From Lachnospiraceae bacterium UBA1748 (GTDB lineage Bacteria > Bacillota > Clostridia > Lachnospirales > Lachnospiraceae), in contig DCHQ01000065.1 of assembly GCA_002314855.1 (NCBI GenBank), positions 1 to 19,313 of the forward strand: a stretch of DNA of 19,313 bases, written 5' to 3'. The translations under genes and the position numbers were made by a program. The notes beneath the pieces are model-generated. The model did no database searches and was not told the DNA's origin. It was given only the letters and a program-made list of their open reading frames with translations. Positions 1 to 7,956 of this stretch are shown here, piece after piece; the first letter of the stretch is position 1; each line of letters starts with the position of its first letter.

Positions 1-432
1 CTAACCACAAATGCCGGTGATTATAAGCAGGCACTTGCTGTTGCCTTTGAACTAGGCGACTATGATGAAACATATGGAATTAATCCAGAGCCGATATACG
101 CATTAACTCTTCCAGACAAGTGTCAGGGTATGGCAATAAACGATGGCTTATTCTATACATCATCTTCTTATGGAGCAGCAAGTTCTTCCATGAAAGCTTA
201 CTCTATTGAAGAAGCGAATAATAGCAGTATAAATATTCTGGGAGTTCAAAATATACCATTATATGAACTCGATAGTTCTTGCCTGAAGACAGCGTATGTT
301 CTTCCTCCAATGTCTGAAGAAATTGAGTTTATTGATGGAAGGTTCTACACTATGTGTGAATCAGCTTCTAACAAATATTTCTTTGGAAAGCTCACTTCCC
401 ATAAACACTGTTATAGCACAGAGCTTTATTAA
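1..432 (+). CDS. C-terminal part of an unidentified protein (5' truncated)
   Basis: An open frame runs from the first base of the window to a TAA at 430-432, giving 143 residues. The true start lies upstream of the window, so the internal ATG at 130 should not be taken as the start. The visible part is mixed alpha/beta with short repeats of the type 'QGMAINDGLFYTSS' and 'EIEFIDGRFYTMCES', where a D-G pair precedes aromatic residues. This is the look of beta-propeller or other beta-repeat blades, but I cannot name a family. No membrane segment or anchor is visible at the C-terminus. The gene ends 14 bases before a strong hairpin and converges with the large minus-strand surface-protein gene. 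That it is coding is fairly sure; its function is unknown. Confidence 0.75.
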   Translation, partial: LTTNAGDYKQALAVAFELGDYDETYGINPEPIYALTLPDKCQGMAINDGLFYTSSSYGAASSSMKAYSIEEANNSSINILGVQNIPLYELDSSCLKTAYVLPPMSEEIEFIDGRFYTMCESASNKYFFGKLTSHKHCYSTELY

Positions 433-445
433 AGTATTACATAAG

Positions 446-474
446 AAAAGGCGGTCATAACGACCGCCTTTTTT
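446..474. terminator. Bidirectional intrinsic terminator between convergent genes
   Basis: A perfect 7-bp GC-rich stem (GGCGGTC at 450-456, GACCGCC at 462-468) encloses the five-base loop ATAAC. It is flanked by A's on the left and by TTTTTT on the right, so the stem is followed by a U-tract when read in either direction. It lies between the stop of the plus-strand gene (432) and the stop of the minus-strand gene (484) and can serve both. Confidence 0.9.
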
Positions 475-483
475 AATACATAT

Positions 484-3400
484 TTAGTATGACCTTCTAC
501 GCTTTATTACATATCCTACTATTCCAACCAGGACTAATAATAATGAACCGCCAACTACTGGTAATGCCACGCTATTATTTCCATCAGTATTTTTTACCGT
601 GTTACCAGTTGTCACATCTGCATTTGTAGCATCTGAAGCTGGTACAGGATTTTCAGATATAATAACTATTTCATCATTATCTGCCACCAGTTTATCAGCC
701 GAAGCACTTTTGGCTTCTTCGGTCTTAGCTGGCTTGTTTGAAGCTTCTGTCACTTCGCCGCTTGCAGGAGTTTTTGTGTTTTTATTTGGTAGTTGCTTAT
801 TTGTGCTCTTACCACTTGTTGTAGTTGATGTTGACTCATTAGTCTGAGTCGCCGACTTCTTTGGTACATTGGTGTGTACTATCGGCTGCTCATTATCTTG
901 TGCTATCTGCTTAGTATCATCTGTCTTAGCTACCTCAGTTGCATTATTAGTCTGAGATGCCTGCTGCTGCGATGATGCAGACTGCTGTGAAGACGCTGAT
1001 TGCTGTGACGATACTGGCTTCTTTGGTACATCTGTATGTACTGGCTTAGTATCTTCTGGTTTAGCTGCTGGTTGCTCCACATCTCCTACTGTTCCGGGTT
1101 CATCTATTACTGGTTCGTCTATTACTGGTTCGTCTATTACTGGTTCATCCATTACTGGTTCGTCTATTTCTGGTTCGTCCACTTCTGGATCTTCCAATTC
1201 TGGAACATTTCGTATATCAACATCTGTTATGGTCTCGGCTGATATATCTTTTCCATTTACTGTCCAAGATATATCTTCAGATTCGACTTTCGCCTTAAAT
1301 GTTATTTCAACATCTTCACCAGCAAATAACTTGAGTACATCTGCAGGAACTATAAAGTTTCCATTCATTTCAACTTCTATTTCGCCCGAATTAACATCTG
1401 ACAGATATTCCTTGATAGCCTCCCAGCCTCTTATACTAGCATCATCCTTAAGACAAGGAATATCAAGCGGTCTCTTGTCTGTCTTTTCTGTATATGTATC
1501 ACCACATAAACTACAGGTAAATGTTACAACACCCTCTTTATCGTATGTTGGCTCAGTAGTTACCTTGCTCTCATAGCTATGACCTTTAGCCTTTTCATTA
1601 ACACTTCCCTCTGTTATAAGCTTATTGCATGCCTTGCAGTATGTATCGCCTGTGTAGCCATCTTCGCTACAAGATGCTTCCTTCTTGTTACGAATCTCTA
1701 CTTCAACATGATTGCTAGGGTCAACTTCTCCATAAGGCGTTTCACATACAGTACATATTTTCTTGGAAGTACAAGTTGCTGTTCCTCCTGTATGTGGAAG
1801 TGTATCGATGCTTGTTCCTTTCTTAATAAGCTCACCGCACTTACTACAATATTCATCGCCTGTGTAGCCTTCCACGCTGCACGTTGCTTCCTTAACATCA
1901 CGAAGCTCAGATTCGACTTCATGTGCACACATAGAGCGTGTGATTGCTATTACTACCGTTTCATTAACATAGTTTCCTGCATCTGATCCGACATAAACTG
2001 CAGTTGCATTATAAGTAACTCCTGCCTGAAGATCGCCATTTTCATCAGTAGCAGCCCACTTCCAACCATCTGGAAGAGCATTCTCTGATACCTTTTTCAC
2101 ATCAAATGAAGGGTTCATAGAAGCTACAGGCATGTTTGGAGCATTTTCTGCCTTAGCCACCTTCACGCTTACCTCTACAGTTGTTATCTCATAGTTAACT
2201 GAATCTGTTGGTCTAAACTCAACTGTATAAGTATTTTTTTCTGACTCTGCAACAGTTGGATTAATAACTGCATCATCAGCTGCCCACGCAAAGATTCCTT
2301 CTACTGATGCTTTGCCGTCAGTAATCTTGGAATCAGCTATAGACTGACCATATGTGATAGCACTAACGCTTGGTGCACTACTTATATCAACTGCCGCTTT
2401 TGTTACATTCATAGTAACTTCAGCATCAACTGGAATATATAGCTCTGAATCAGGAGTAAATGTTGCTGTATATGTGTTCTTGCTAACCATTGGCACTTCA
2501 TCACTATTCTTCCATGACCAGCTACCAGTTACCTTTTCTCCCTCACAAGTTGCACTTGCTTTAGAAACATCCAGTGAATAATCATTTAATGTTTTCTCAG
2601 AATCATAGCTGACGGAAGCGTTTACTACTGGTGCTTTCACTTCTGGGGTTTTAAGTGCTTCTCCATAAGCCTGCCCACATGCTTCGCAAACAGCTTTGCC
2701 TGCGACAGATGCCACGCCGCCATAATGAGCCGAAACATTATCTATTGCTTCACATCCCTCACGTTTACATATGTGCCAATGATTATTCTCATCATAACCG
2801 CTATACTCGATTGTAAAATCATGGCCTAGAGGTTCAATTTTAGCCCATGCTTCTATATCTTCTATCTTCTTAGTACAATCTGCATCCTCGAAATACTCTC
2901 CACAAGTGCATTCATAGTATTCCTTTGTACCAGCTAACGAACATGTAGCATCTATCTTATCAACTTTAGTTCCCTCGTGAGTATGAACTGATTCACTACC
3001 TGTAGACCATTCTGATATTTTTCTCACAGAAGGAGTCCATGATGGAGCTGATTCACCACTCTTAAGAGGAATACAAGCCACCGAAATAGTTGCATCTTTA
3101 GTATTAGTTAAATGAATTGCAAGCTTGGTGTATCCATTATTACTTGTTGCATTTGGTACATTCTTTGATGTTGAAAGTGGAATCGCATCCATAGCAGTCA
3201 ACTTACCACCATCACTTAGTAGTCCGACCCACATTCTTTCAGAACCTACAGTAACGATGGCACTTCTACCATCAGAGGCAACATCTATTGTTCCCTTAGT
3301 ATGAGCAAACCAATATATCTCACCGGCCTTATTGAGTGATATCTCATCCTGTATGATTACACACTCTTTATCCTTAATCATCTTAAGACCACGAATAACA

Positions 3401-5025
3401 CTGCTAGCTCCATTGTCACTATAGGCTTCGGTTAAGTCTGTGACTGCGTAAGCTTCATTACCGCAATTATAATCTGTTATGGTACAGGTCACCTTATCAC
3501 GCTGATCAGTTCCACTTGTCGGATTTATAACCAGTGTGTTATGCCCCTCTGGCTTTATTCGATAAGAATACTCCCTATCCTTAAGATAGTAATCCTCATT
3601 TCCAAGATCCGTAAAAAATCTTGCGCCATTTGACTCAATATAGAATGAACCCAAGTCAAAATGACCATGGTATAAAAGATCATTTTCTCCAGTATGAAGT
3701 GCCGCAACAAGACCACTTATATCCCACGTATTTCTAAAGCTTGCATTTTTAGCTCCGACCGCACCCCAGTCAGTAGAATTAGTATAAACAGAATCCGTTT
3801 GTTTGCTCTCATCAATCCATAGAACATCCAAATATCTGAACTCCGGATCCTCGGATATTTTTCTAAGACGAATAGTAGCCATCTCTGGTGAATTGTAGTG
3901 CTCACCAAGCCACAGGAAAACTGGCCAGCCTGTGTCTCTACTATCACCATCATCACCAAAACTAAATGAATATGGATAATTAGAACTCATGTAACGAACA
4001 AAATCCACAGACTTCCTAAGGCCCTCATGATCTGTCAATCCATAATCTGTTCCTGTTGCACTTATTAGTGCAGATGACTGTAGTCCAAGATAATATGTGG
4101 CATAGTCCCAATATCCAAGTCCCTCTACATATGTTCCATCTATTGTATCGTAGCCCTGACGAACGGCAGTATATGCCTTCTTATAACCATAATCCAGAAC
4201 CTTTGATGCAATGTCTTTTGCATCGGCTTCGTCTCCTATGGCTAACGCTGCCAGGTTTAAGCCTCCAGTACATACAAACATCCAGTTATCGCCCTTATCC
4301 GAGCCATACCATACGTATGAACGATCTGTTAATTTTGTTGCATCGGGGTTATACTTGACTTTTTTTTCATAATCATTCATAACCTGATTGAAGCCTTTTT
4401 CGATTATAGCGTCTCGTATCAGTTTCCTTTGATTCTCATCCATATAGTTATAGATCCAGTCATAACCATATGCGAGCCCTGTACACATCTCCGCAGTATC
4501 AAGAAAATGATGAGGGTCCCAAGTTCCAAATTCATCAGCTGATTTGCATGCTGATTCCATTACCTCATAACAACGCTTAGCATATTTTTCATCGCCAAAA
4601 ATATTGTAGACCAATGCAAGCGTGGCAACATAACGTTGAATTCTTTTTGAATATTCAAGAATATGTCCCTCACTATCAACTTCATATGGAGGAATTCCTG
4701 CACTATAATAGTTATCTGCTTCACCCTTTAGCTCTATGAGAAGGGCTGCTGTAACAGAACCATCATTCACAACCTGTCCGTCTTTTACGTATGTTCGTAG
4801 CTTAGCAAACTTCTCCTCTGTCATAATAATTCTAGGATGCTGATTCTCACCGTAGTTTGAAATAATGTCTTTAATAACCTGAGCACCATCAATAAAGCTT
4901 CCATATCCATCTGTCAACGAATTATCACCATTATCTGCTAATGCTGTTAATGGCATGGCTGTGAATATAAGTATCACTGCCAATATGAAAGCTGTAATTC
5001 TACCTAACACATTAATCTTTCTCAT
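484..5025 (-). CDS. Secreted modular heparinase II/III-like protein with C-terminal anchor
   Basis: This 1513-residue protein is probably an extracellular polysaccharide lyase or related glycan-acting enzyme attached to the cell surface. Residues 1-30 are a signal peptide with likely cleavage after TALA. Residues about 60-400 look like the alpha-helical (alpha/alpha toroid) part of the heparinase II/III and alginate-lyase superfamily, with 'YVEGLGYWDYA' near 299-309. Residues about 420-655 look like the heparinase II/III C-terminal beta domain: HGHFDLGSF at 453-461 carries H453, H455 and D457, then 'FFTDLG', then GHNTLVIN at 494-501. Next come cysteine-rich modules (about 680-785), three Ig-like repeats (about 795-1030), more cysteine modules (1033-1175), a five-residue acidic/proline repeat (about 1281-1310), a Ser/Gln/Thr/Lys-rich linker, LPVVG at 1488-1492, a hydrophobic stretch and KRRRSY. 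The start ATG has AGGA six bases upstream. The glycan substrate cannot be read from sequence. The fold assignment is fairly sure and activity is inferred. Confidence 0.85.
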   Translation of the reverse strand: MRKINVLGRITAFILAVILIFTAMPLTALADNGDNSLTDGYGSFIDGAQVIKDIISNYGENQHPRIIMTEEKFAKLRTYVKDGQVVNDGSVTAALLIELKGEADNYYSAGIPPYEVDSEGHILEYSKRIQRYVATLALVYNIFGDEKYAKRCYEVMESACKSADEFGTWDPHHFLDTAEMCTGLAYGYDWIYNYMDENQRKLIRDAIIEKGFNQVMNDYEKKVKYNPDATKLTDRSYVWYGSDKGDNWMFVCTGGLNLAALAIGDEADAKDIASKVLDYGYKKAYTAVRQGYDTIDGTYVEGLGYWDYATYYLGLQSSALISATGTDYGLTDHEGLRKSVDFVRYMSSNYPYSFSFGDDGDSRDTGWPVFLWLGEHYNSPEMATIRLRKISEDPEFRYLDVLWIDESKQTDSVYTNSTDWGAVGAKNASFRNTWDISGLVAALHTGENDLLYHGHFDLGSFYIESNGARFFTDLGNEDYYLKDREYSYRIKPEGHNTLVINPTSGTDQRDKVTCTITDYNCGNEAYAVTDLTEAYSDNGASSVIRGLKMIKDKECVIIQDEISLNKAGEIYWFAHTKGTIDVASDGRSAIVTVGSERMWVGLLSDGGKLTAMDAIPLSTSKNVPNATSNNGYTKLAIHLTNTKDATISVACIPLKSGESAPSWTPSVRKISEWSTGSESVHTHEGTKVDKIDATCSLAGTKEYYECTCGEYFEDADCTKKIEDIEAWAKIEPLGHDFTIEYSGYDENNHWHICKREGCEAIDNVSAHYGGVASVAGKAVCEACGQAYGEALKTPEVKAPVVNASVSYDSEKTLNDYSLDVSKASATCEGEKVTGSWSWKNSDEVPMVSKNTYTATFTPDSELYIPVDAEVTMNVTKAAVDISSAPSVSAITYGQSIADSKITDGKASVEGIFAWAADDAVINPTVAESEKNTYTVEFRPTDSVNYEITTVEVSVKVAKAENAPNMPVASMNPSFDVKKVSENALPDGWKWAATDENGDLQAGVTYNATAVYVGSDAGNYVNETVVIAITRSMCAHEVESELRDVKEATCSVEGYTGDEYCSKCGELIKKGTSIDTLPHTGGTATCTSKKICTVCETPYGEVDPSNHVEVEIRNKKEASCSEDGYTGDTYCKACNKLITEGSVNEKAKGHSYESKVTTEPTYDKEGVVTFTCSLCGDTYTEKTDKRPLDIPCLKDDASIRGWEAIKEYLSDVNSGEIEVEMNGNFIVPADVLKLFAGEDVEITFKAKVESEDISWTVNGKDISAETITDVDIRNVPELEDPEVDEPEIDEPVMDEPVIDEPVIDEPVIDEPGTVGDVEQPAAKPEDTKPVHTDVPKKPVSSQQSASSQQSASSQQQASQTNNATEVAKTDDTKQIAQDNEQPIVHTNVPKKSATQTNESTSTTTSGKSTNKQLPNKNTKTPASGEVTEASNKPAKTEEAKSASADKLVADNDEIVIISENPVPASDATNADVTTGNTVKNTDGNNSVALPVVGGSLLLVLVGIVGYVIKRRRSY
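1096..1200 (-). repeat. Seven tandem 15-bp units encoding a D-E-P repeat
   Basis: Seven consecutive 15-bp units start at 1096, 1111, 1126, 1141, 1156, 1171 and 1186. Units 2 and 3 are identical (TGGTTCGTCTATTAC) and the others differ at a few positions. On the coding (minus) strand each encodes a five-residue unit of the type I/V-D-E-P-V, with the outermost units more diverged. The unit is a multiple of three, so copy-number change would keep the frame and only alter the length of the wall-spanning stalk. Confidence 0.9.
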
Positions 5026-5030
5026 AATAA

Positions 5031-5160
5031 ATCCTATCTTTTATATTAACCTTATCAAAATGCCTGTAAACACAGGCCTTATCACCTAGTTATAAATAAA
5101 TCATATATCTGTAAAGCAAACAATAGAAAAAACGTCAATTATAATTTTCATGCACGAACA
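5031..5160 (-). promoter_or_regulatory. Leader and presumed promoter region of the surface-protein gene
   Basis: Between the terminator at 5162-5221 and the ATG at 5025 there is about 135 bp of A/T-rich DNA with no gene. A 6-bp perfect hairpin (GCCTGT at 5062-5067, ACAGGC at 5072-5077, loop AAAC) falls in the probable 5' leader. Reading on the minus strand, TTGACG and then TTTACA / TATAAC elements occur upstream of the hairpin, but no pair has both a good consensus and a 16-18 bp spacer. The exact promoter is therefore uncertain. No riboswitch fold was recognised. Confidence 0.35.
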
Positions 5161-5161
5161 A

Positions 5162-5221
5162 TAAAAAAGAACAATTCTTCTAGTACAAAGCTTAAACCAA
5201 GCTAAAAGAATTGTTCTAAAA
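5162..5221 (-). terminator. Intrinsic terminator with nested hairpin
   Basis: A perfect 12-bp inverted repeat (5168-5179 with 5206-5217) encloses a second small hairpin (AGCTT at 5189-5193 with AAGCT at 5199-5203). On the minus strand the right arm is followed by a T-rich run (TTTTTTAT), as expected for termination of the acetyltransferase gene that stops at 5247. It also insulates the downstream surface-protein gene, which must then have its own promoter. Confidence 0.85.
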
Positions 5222-5246
5222 ATACTTATATATACTATCGCAAAAA

Positions 5247-5717
5247 TTAAAGTATTACTTCCATACCGTACTTTTGAATCTTAAAACCACATTTTTTATA
5301 AAAAGCGATAGCTGCATCATTCTTGTCCCACACATTGAGCGTAACATTATAGCAGCCATGCTCCTTGGCATAGTTTTTAACATAGTCATAAATCTGGTTC
5401 GCAACATGCTTGCCTCGTTCTTTTTCATCAACACATATATCATCGATATATAGTGTTACTATATCAGGAAAGTTATTATCCTCGATATGAGACTGGAAAA
5501 CACAAAATGCATATCCAAGTACTCTGTCATTATCATCAACGCCAACAAAAATAGGCTTGCTGTCGTCATTAATTATTGCGAGAAGCTCATCCTTAGTATA
5601 TTTTGTTTTATCGCGAAGAAACAAATCCGGTCTATTATCACTATGTACATTATTGACCTGAACTAAAAGCTCAAGTATTCTATCCGCATCCTTTTCTTTT
5701 GCATTTCTTATTATCAT
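5247..5717 (-). CDS. GNAT-family N-acetyltransferase
   Basis: This 156-residue protein is close to the usual single-domain GNAT length and is predicted to transfer an acetyl group from acetyl-CoA to an amine; the acceptor is unknown. Motif A spans about residues 89-113 (DDICVDEKERGKHVANQIYD). The pyrophosphate-binding loop reads ERGKHVA, so H replaces the more common glycine in R-G-x-G. Motif B is at 124-144 (NVTLNVWDKNDAAIAFY, then KKCGF), with the usual N-x-x-A-x-x-F-Y-x-K-x-G-F pattern. The start ATG is set by a good AGGAGGT at 5727-5733, nine bases upstream. It follows the YczE-type gene by 44 bp with no terminator between them, so the two may share a transcript that ends at the hairpin at 5162-5221. 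Confidence 0.92.
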   Translation of the reverse strand: MIIRNAKEKDADRILELLVQVNNVHSDNRPDLFLRDKTKYTKDELLAIINDDSKPIFVGVDDNDRVLGYAFCVFQSHIEDNNFPDIVTLYIDDICVDEKERGKHVANQIYDYVKNYAKEHGCYNVTLNVWDKNDAAIAFYKKCGFKIQKYGMEVIL

Positions 5718-5761
5718 ACCTTACCTACCTCCTACTAATAATAGAACTTCTGTCAGTGTTC

Positions 5762-6442
5762 CTATTCATTTTTAATCTTTAATAATATTAGAATGTGATC
5801 TATAATCTTCTGACTAATCGGCATGAAGATTCCAGCTACCGGCCCTACTAAAACGACACACACTACCGTGCCTACGCCAACTGTTCCGCCAAGTATAAAC
5901 CCGATAACTACAAATACTGCATCAACAATGACACGCATTATCGAAAACTTTTTTCCAAGCTTATCACTTATAACCACCGCCACTAAATCATTGGGACCGG
6001 TACCAGCTTCTGACTTAATAACCATCGTCATTCCAAGAGCTAAAATAACACATCCAATTGCATTAAATATAAGCCTGTAAATAAATGAACTATCATCAGA
6101 AAATAAGTGGCCAAGAAAATAAGTGAACATATCTATAATAGGTCCGCCGCATATCATACATAATAAAGTTCCTATCCTTATATAACTCTTATCCACAAAT
6201 AGCAGAATAATTATTATAAGAACACTTATTCCAATATGAGTACGTCCATGAGTAAGCCAGCTGAAGTTCATGGCCTTATTAATAGTGCCAAACACTCCCT
6301 GCACAAATACATTGAATGGGTCTGCTCCAAGATTGGCCAGCAAAAATAGTGTTACTCCAAGATGAGCAATTGTAAGACCAATCATGAGTATTATGACCCT
6401 TACAAATATTTCTTTTATTCCAAAACGCTTTTCACTGTTCAT
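5762..6442 (-). CDS. YczE/YyaS/YitT-type integral membrane protein
   Basis: This 226-residue hydrophobic protein has about five or six membrane segments (roughly 12-38, 68-84, 89-110, 120-142, 168-186 and 188-208). It resembles the YczE/YyaS/YitT group, whose function is poorly defined. The two halves look duplicated: ANLGADPFNVF (36-46) matches SEAGTGPNDLV (144-154), and RIGTLLCMICGGPIIDMF (89-106) matches GVGTVVCVVLVGPVAGIF (189-206). The ATG at 6440-6442 is preferred over an in-frame TTG two codons upstream. A weak GAG lies eight bases before the ATG but only two before the TTG. The gene has its own predicted promoter inside the end of the upstream gene and lies 44 bp before the acetyltransferase gene. 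Confidence 0.85.
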   Translation of the reverse strand: MNSEKRFGIKEIFVRVIILMIGLTIAHLGVTLFLLANLGADPFNVFVQGVFGTINKAMNFSWLTHGRTHIGISVLIIIILLFVDKSYIRIGTLLCMICGGPIIDMFTYFLGHLFSDDSSFIYRLIFNAIGCVILALGMTMVIKSEAGTGPNDLVAVVISDKLGKKFSIMRVIVDAVFVVIGFILGGTVGVGTVVCVVLVGPVAGIFMPISQKIIDHILILLKIKNE

Positions 6443-6473
6443 ATACAAATCTCAATATTATAGTGATACTTCT

Positions 6474-6501
6474 ATAATACCTTACCAGACACTGGAGTCA
6501 A
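6474..6501 (-). promoter_or_regulatory. Sigma-A-type promoter for the YczE-type gene
   Basis: On the minus strand, TTGACT (6496-6501) and TATTAT (6474-6479) are separated by 16 bp. Each matches the housekeeping consensus at five of six positions. The -35 element lies in the last codons of the upstream zinc-ribbon gene, whose stop is at 6482. Transcription would begin near 6467 and leave a leader of about 25 bases. A second TATAAT at 6457-6462 lacks a -35 partner. Confidence 0.6.
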
Positions 6502-7915
6502 CAACCGATGTATCATCCGGATTAATATACTCTGTATACAACGCCTTTTTAGAAAATGTCTCGTACTTAGCCAGTTTATTGTTATAAAAATAAATAAATA
6601 AAATTAATGCCACTAAACTTATAAGAGTACCCATAATCATTGTTTCTCCTTTTGTTTCAAGGATAGAAATCTTTGGATAAAGACTGAATATGATTAGTAT
6701 AAGTGCAATCATATCGAGGATAATATTGTAGAAAATATAGTCAGATGTTCTTGTCTTCTTACCTTGTCTAAGCTGAACCTCCTCTGCTGCCTTCATATCA
6801 ATGCTCGTGTCCTTTCCCTTTGAAGAATACGAAAACGCGAATAAGAATCCAAACGCTATAATTATTGCCTCTATAAGTGTAGGGTAAATCCTGTTAATAG
6901 CACATGCAATTTCCAGTCCAATTGTAAGACATACTGGAAATATTGATAAACCATACTTAACTAATTGATTCTCATATTTAAAGCCTGCATCAATGACTTC
7001 TCCATCAACCTTACCTGTCTGGCCATTAATGTATATATATCTTTTTACCCCTTTATACACATACCTGCATACCCATACAGGAACTAGAGCATAAGTAATG
7101 GTTCTTGGAGTTACATCGCATTCTTTCTTATGAAATCTTGAAATGTTCCCTCCCATTTTATCAGTTTCTATATCAAGCTTTGTGTAATGAAAACTCATAT
7201 CCTTAAGTCTTCCTATTGCTCTAGGAAGTGTTATTTCTGGACCATTATGATAACACTCGGCCATATGTCCTGAAAGATAAGCCGCATTAAAATCAATTAG
7301 TTCATCATAATTAAATGGCTCAATATTGCCAAACTGTTCATCCTGAATATGACATGACGAATCAAATGGAACCTTTGTATAATTACTCTTTATGATTTTA
7401 CTGATATTATTGAATGGATGATCATAACGATATTCATCATTCTTAATAAGACAGGACATCTCTGTAACTGTATCAGCATCAATAAGCCATACAGGAACAT
7501 ACATATCCTTAAAAGACATATTTAACTTGGTCTCACTAAGCTTTGGCATGGTTGAATGAGCATCCCACCATGTTATCAACTTACGCCTGGCTTCTTCCTT
7601 GGTAAGTTTCATAGGAATTATTTTTTCTGGACAAAGAACATCTTCACCTTCTCCAAATGTAACCATTTCCGCATCACAATAACCACAACGAACCTTGGCA
7701 TCTCCTTCTTTTATTTGAGCCTTGGCTCCACATGCTGGGCACCTAAGTTTACGAATATCATCATCAAGAACTGTTCCACCTTCGTATGTAACACTTTCCA
7801 TGTCATAATTGTCCATCTCACATTCACTGCCACAAGTTGGACATACCATGGTCTGCTTCTCCATGGAAAAAGACATTTTGTCTCCACATGACATGCACTT
7901 AAATATACAAATCAT
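6482..7915 (-). CDS. Membrane protein with two N-terminal zinc ribbons (paralog A)
   Basis: This 477-residue protein has no function I can name. Two zinc ribbons open it: C7-x2-C10 with C25-x2-C28, and C59-x2-C62 with C77-x2-C80. A soluble domain follows, from 'CPEKIIPMKL' (95-104) through 'DMYVPVWL' and 'YLSGHMAECYHNGPE' to NGQTGKVDGE (about 297-306). This order is like the clostridial proteins often labelled 'TFIIB-type zinc ribbon-containing'. The last third has four membrane segments (about 321-343, 345-363, 392-414 and 424-445) with a conserved EEVQLRQGKK loop between the second and third. There is no signal peptide, so the ribbons should be cytoplasmic. The start is the ATG at 7913-7915, with GGGAG nine bases upstream. 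A TTG six codons earlier would place the RBS inside the gene. It lies 41 bp after its paralog and is probably co-transcribed with it. Confidence 0.85.
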   Translation of the reverse strand: MICIFKCMSCGDKMSFSMEKQTMVCPTCGSECEMDNYDMESVTYEGGTVLDDDIRKLRCPACGAKAQIKEGDAKVRCGYCDAEMVTFGEGEDVLCPEKIIPMKLTKEEARRKLITWWDAHSTMPKLSETKLNMSFKDMYVPVWLIDADTVTEMSCLIKNDEYRYDHPFNNISKIIKSNYTKVPFDSSCHIQDEQFGNIEPFNYDELIDFNAAYLSGHMAECYHNGPEITLPRAIGRLKDMSFHYTKLDIETDKMGGNISRFHKKECDVTPRTITYALVPVWVCRYVYKGVKRYIYINGQTGKVDGEVIDAGFKYENQLVKYGLSIFPVCLTIGLEIACAINRIYPTLIEAIIIAFGFLFAFSYSSKGKDTSIDMKAAEEVQLRQGKKTRTSDYIFYNIILDMIALILIIFSLYPKISILETKGETMIMGTLISLVALILFIYFYNNKLAKYETFSKKALYTEYINPDDTSVVDSSVW

Positions 7916-7920
7916 TATTA

Positions 7921-7929
7921 CTCTCTCCC
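7921..7929 (-). promoter_or_regulatory. Ribosome binding site fixing the start of paralog A
   Basis: On the minus strand GGGAGAGAG lies directly upstream of the ATG at 7913-7915; GGGAG is nine bases from it. The purine block lies downstream of the alternative TTG at 7931-7933, so it can only serve the ATG. With this start both paralogs begin with the same residues, MICIFKC. Confidence 0.7.
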
Positions 7930-7956
7930 ACAATAATCAAATTAACTAAGCAAGTA

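Noticed and set aside
1096..1200. CRISPR-like short repeats
   Set aside because: The 15-bp units are directly adjacent with no spacers and lie in frame within a coding sequence.
1036..1242. Plus-strand open frame rich in Tyr, Trp and Phe opposite the 15-bp repeat
   Set aside because: It is the antisense reading of the D-E-P repeat; its odd repetitive composition follows from the tandem units and no ribosome binding site precedes it.
1579..1986. 135-codon plus-strand open frame opposite the cysteine modules
   Set aside because: It overlaps a well-supported minus-strand coding region and its Cys/Phe/Thr-rich product looks like an antisense artefact.
5026..5161. Riboswitch upstream of the surface-protein gene
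   Set aside because: Only one 6-bp hairpin is present, with none of the conserved cores of known riboswitches and no terminator or anti-terminator pair.
7916..7933. TTG start extending zinc-ribbon paralog A by six residues
   Set aside because: The purine-rich binding site lies inside the extension; both paralogs align from MICIFKC.
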